From assembly GCF_017254915.1 (NCBI RefSeq), contig NZ_JAFKCT010000003.1:455874-519873 (forward strand): a DNA stretch of 64,000 bases, given 5' to 3'. This DNA comes from Algoriphagus oliviformis (GTDB lineage: Bacteria; Bacteroidota; Bacteroidia; Cytophagales; Cyclobacteriaceae). A model generated the notes under the pieces. That model saw only the letters and a program-made list of their open reading frames with translations. It did no database searches and had not been told where the DNA came from. Shown piece by piece: positions 61,775 through 64,000 of the stretch. Numbering within the stretch: position 1 is the first letter of the stretch; each line of letters starts with the position of its first letter. A program made the position numbers and the translations under genes.

Positions 61775-62287
61775 TTAGTTAGGGTTTTTCCTGAAAATAA
61801 TAGAAATAATAATGCTAAAAAACATTCCGGGTACGATTTTCCAGAGCCCGTCGTTGAGGGCGACATCCCATGGGGACATCTTTTCCATGCTGTTTTGGGT
61901 GCTCGAATAGGAAGCTTCGCCGAGTTGGGAAATGATGGTTTCGCTGCTTTCGGCCAGCACCTCCAGCTTCTGGGCTTTGATCTGTCCAAACAAATCCGGG
62001 GAAACGCTCAGCACCAGCCAAATCCCCAAAATAGACAACAAACCCAGCAAGGCATAGGTCACAAAGCCGACAGTCATCCCTTCGGCAAAAGACAAATAGC
62101 CTCCATTTGTCCCGTCTTTGAAAAACTTGATAGCCAAAAACACGGCAACGGGTACCAGGAAATAGCCAAAAAGGAGGTTGAGATTGGTGGGATCTGGATA
62201 GAGAAAGGAGAGCACGCAAAATGAAACCACGCTCAAAATCCCGCCCAGAATTCCAAACTGGTAGGCAGACTTCAGGTACTTAGTCAT
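61775..62287 (-). CDS. DUF4199 family membrane protein (copy 2)
   Basis: A 170-residue inner-membrane protein with four helices: YQFGILGGILSVVSFCVLSF, FGYFLVPVAVFLAIKFF, MTVGFVTYALLGLLSILGIW and VPGMFFSIIISIIFRKN. The segment YLSFAEGMTVGFVTYAL matches the paralogue at 61218. It overlaps the dihydroorotase-like gene by 8 bp, so transcription runs from that gene through both DUF4199 genes into the glycosyltransferases. Confidence 0.85.
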   Translation of the reverse strand: MTKYLKSAYQFGILGGILSVVSFCVLSFLYPDPTNLNLLFGYFLVPVAVFLAIKFFKDGTNGGYLSFAEGMTVGFVTYALLGLLSILGIWLVLSVSPDLFGQIKAQKLEVLAESSETIISQLGEASYSSTQNSMEKMSPWDVALNDGLWKIVPGMFFSIIISIIFRKNPN

Positions 62288-63521
62288 CTGTCTTGATCAA
62301 TTGTCCTTTTTGGAAGACGTATTTCACTTTTCCCTGCAGCTCCGAACCAAACCAAGGACTATTGGCGGACAGAGACTTGTTGGACTTTTCGTCATAGCTC
62401 CACTTCTCTTCTGGGTCAAAAATGGTCCAGGCAGAATTGCCCACCGAGAGGATCTTCGCGGGACCTTCGGTAACCTTGTCAATCAGTAGGCCCCAAGACA
62501 GCTCATTGGCTAGCTTTCGCATAGCGGGCAGAAAGGTCTGTAGGCCTGCCATTCCAAAAGCAGCCAAGTCAAACTCCGCAAACTTGGAGTCAAAATCCTG
62601 AGGTTGATGGTTGGAGACGATCGCATCGATGGTACCGTCCTTCAATCCTTCGATCAAAGCGGCTCGGTCTTCAGCCCCTCTAAACGGCGGCTTCACCTTG
62701 TAATTCGAGTCAAAACTGGTCAGGTCAGCGTCAGAAAACACCAATTGGTAGATAGACACGTCTGCGGTCACGTCGAGACCTTGGGCTTTTGCCTCCCGGA
62801 TCATCGCCACGCCTTTGGCTGTGCTCAGCGTCTGGAAATGCACCCTGCCTCCAGCGTATTTAAGAATCTCCAGGTTTCGCTGTATGGACACATCCTCCGC
62901 AAGGTTTGGAATCCCCTTCATCCCGAGCTGGGTGGAGACAAGACCTTCGTGCATTTGGCCAAAAATCCCCAACAATGGATCGTAGGCATGGTCAAACAAC
63001 ACCCCATCGATTTTCTGCAGGTATTGCAAGATCTTCATGTATCGGTCAGAGTTGGCCAAGGTCTTTACCCCATCTCCGAAAAAACGAAGACCAGACTGGA
63101 AATGCATATCCAATATTTCGGTAAGGTCTTCCCCTGATGCATTTTTGGTGACCGCCCCCATCACATGAAGCTGGGGGCCATAAGGCTTTGCCTTGGCGAG
63201 GACAAAATCGACTTCGCTTTTGGACTGGATCACAGGCTCTGTATTTGGCAGCACCAAAGCCTGTGCAAAACCAGAAGCCTCGAGTGATCGGCAAAGGCTG
63301 TCTACCGTCTCGCGATACTCCTGCCCCGGCTCTCCCAGGCCACATCTCAAGTCGATCCACCCTTTGCTGGCAAAAAATGAGGAACAGTCTATGACCTCGT
63401 TGTATTTTCCTGAGTCCGAATCGGCGGTCTCTTTCATCGAGCCACCTTCTAGTGCGTAGTTTTTTGCTTCGAAAACTACTCCTCCCTGAATCAATCTGAG
63501 GTCTTTCAGTAGTACTGCCAT
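62280..63521 (-). CDS. Dihydroorotase homologue, probably inactive
   Basis: A 413-residue amidohydrolase-fold protein of the multifunctional-complex dihydroorotase type. The scaffold is kept (LVLPNTEPVIQ, VTADVSIYQL, TEGPAKILSVG), but metal-site motifs are lost: the DxHxH segment reads DLRCGLGEPG (Asp57, Arg59, Gly61), the second-metal PHH reads IYQ, and the catalytic DHAPH reads SNHQPQ (Asn304). His178 in FDHAYD and His228 in GRVHFQ remain, without the others. It may be a non-catalytic PyrC-like partner of aspartate transcarbamylase, as in Pseudomonas, or have taken another role. The start at 63521 is preferred over 63593, which would precede the conserved MAVLLKDLRLIQGG. Confidence 0.82.
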   Translation of the reverse strand: MAVLLKDLRLIQGGVVFEAKNYALEGGSMKETADSDSGKYNEVIDCSSFFASKGWIDLRCGLGEPGQEYRETVDSLCRSLEASGFAQALVLPNTEPVIQSKSEVDFVLAKAKPYGPQLHVMGAVTKNASGEDLTEILDMHFQSGLRFFGDGVKTLANSDRYMKILQYLQKIDGVLFDHAYDPLLGIFGQMHEGLVSTQLGMKGIPNLAEDVSIQRNLEILKYAGGRVHFQTLSTAKGVAMIREAKAQGLDVTADVSIYQLVFSDADLTSFDSNYKVKPPFRGAEDRAALIEGLKDGTIDAIVSNHQPQDFDSKFAEFDLAAFGMAGLQTFLPAMRKLANELSWGLLIDKVTEGPAKILSVGNSAWTIFDPEEKWSYDEKSNKSLSANSPWFGSELQGKVKYVFQKGQLIKTDD

Positions 63522-63628
63522 CAATTTGAGTTTTGCTGCAAAAGTGCAACAATAATGGCTAAAATGAAAAGTGAAGCTGACAAAAGCTGGCAAGATGGAT
63601 CGACTGGGGAGCTGTCAAAAACGCCATT

Positions 63629-63664
63629 AAAAAAGAAAAGCCCCTTGGAGGATGTCCAAGGGGC
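63629..63664 (-). terminator. Terminator of the rRNA operon
   Basis: GCCCCTTGGA and its complement form a stem of at least 10 bp, followed on the minus strand by TTTTCTTTTTT, directly after 5S rRNA. Confidence 0.88.
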
Positions 63665-63672
63665 TGAATAAT

Positions 63673-63784
63673 GTGGCGGCGACCTACTCTCCCGGGTGTA
63701 ACCCCAGTACCATCGGCGCTGCAGGGCTTAACTTCTCTGTTCGGGATGGGAAGAGGTGGGACCCCTGCGCTAGGCCGCCTAAAT
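63673..63784 (-). rRNA. rrf: 5S ribosomal RNA
   Basis: The minus strand has the 5S core CCCATCCCGAACAGAGAAGT with GCGCCGATGGTACTG and GGAGAGTAGGTCG, and terminal pairing of GGCGGCC with GCCGCC. Length is about 112 nt; both ends are estimates. Confidence 0.93.
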
Positions 63785-63840
63785 TGGAAGACTCAAGTCG
63801 CCGGTATCAAGTAGCAAGACCCCAAAGGATCCCGTCTTAC

Positions 63841-63878
63841 TTCTAGCGTCTTGCGTCTAATATCTTATGTCTTTAACA
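63841..63878. repeat. CTAGCGTCT repeat in the 5S-23S spacer
   Basis: TTCTAGCGTCT followed by TGCGTCTAATATCTTATGTC resembles the repeat at 37686; related degenerate GTCT words follow. Confidence 0.5.
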
Positions 63879-63905
63879 TATCTGGTAGAAACTGTAACAA
63901 ACGGT

Positions 63906-64000
63906 AGGCAAGCTTTCGGGCAATTAGTACCGCTCGGCTATGCCATCACTGGCTTTACACCTGCGGCCTATCGACGTCATCGTCTCTGACGGCCCTATAT
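63906..64000 (-). rRNA. rrl: 23S ribosomal RNA, 3' end (partial)
   Basis: The minus strand shows GACGATGACGTCGATAGGCC, GCAGGTGTAAAGCCAGTGAT and AGCGGTACTAATTGCCCGAA, the last 90-odd nt of 23S rRNA. The rest runs past the window edge. The exact 3' end is estimated; about 120 bp separate it from 5S. Confidence 0.93.

Overview
The window looks like a chromosomal segment of a Bacteroidota (Bacteroidetes) bacterium, most likely of the order Cytophagales and close to Cyclobacteriaceae. Family-level signs are PorT-like and BBP2-like outer-membrane barrels, TonB-dependent receptor, DUF4293, DUF4199, DUF4295 and DUF5522 proteins, a zinc-free type B ribosomal protein L31, LytS/LytTR signalling, and Bacteroidetes-style -7 promoter boxes (TAnnTTTG). 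Coding DNA is about half G+C by eye, with a few clearly A+T-richer patches. The genus assignment is an inference only.

Layout. 1-1.7 kb: the end of a GMC oxidoreductase and its gluconate-dehydrogenase-subunit-3-like partner. 1.8-4.3 kb: barrel protein, stand-alone receiver and Na+-dependent NSS transporter, all on the minus strand. 4.4-10.7 kb: a compact minus-strand run of overlapping genes (GlmU-like protein, HolB, RimB-like retropepsin-fold protease, RimK, HemC, cyclophilin, RmlD-like reductase). 10.8-24 kb: housekeeping genes (L31, PruA, FabG, LpdA, RarA), an ECF sigma/anti-sigma pair, a DUF2721/GDPD/threonine aldolase operon and a RelE/ParE-type toxin-antitoxin pair. 23.7-25.5 kb: an A+T-rich patch with two unknown lipoprotein genes beside two tRNA-Val genes; part of the tRNA-Val gene and its terminator is duplicated as a direct repeat around one of the lipoprotein genes. 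25.7-34 kb: TonB receptor, M1 peptidase, a seven-repeat SDHxK protein, and a three-gene LytS-like two-component operon whose second kinase lacks the H-box histidine. 34-44.5 kb: a Cys/Met-metabolism PLP enzyme, a second sigma/anti-sigma module, DUF4293, TruA, ABC exporter, HemE and MOSC. 44.9-54.2 kb: DnaK and an orphan GroES-like protein, an Amt transporter with an outer-membrane porin, HemB, and ornithine aminotransferase. 54.2-56.4 kb: DUF5522, L28, L33, DUF4295 and FtsY. 56.5-63.5 kb: an SPFH/membrane/ribbon-helix-helix triad, a methyltransferase, two glycosyltransferases, tandem DUF4199 proteins and a dihydroorotase homologue lacking its metal-site motifs. The window ends in 5S and the 3' end of 23S rRNA, read on the minus strand.

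Three tetrapyrrole genes (hemC, hemE, hemB) lie in separate operons. No CRISPR array, insertion sequence, prophage or obvious defence island was found. Several short intergenic repeat families (positions 29681, 34001, 35281, 37686, 55321 and 63841) recur outside genes. The observations most worth following up are the apparent pseudoenzymes (dihydroorotase-like and histidine-kinase-like), the SDHxK repeat protein, the tRNA-Val repeat-bounded islet and the SPFH triad.
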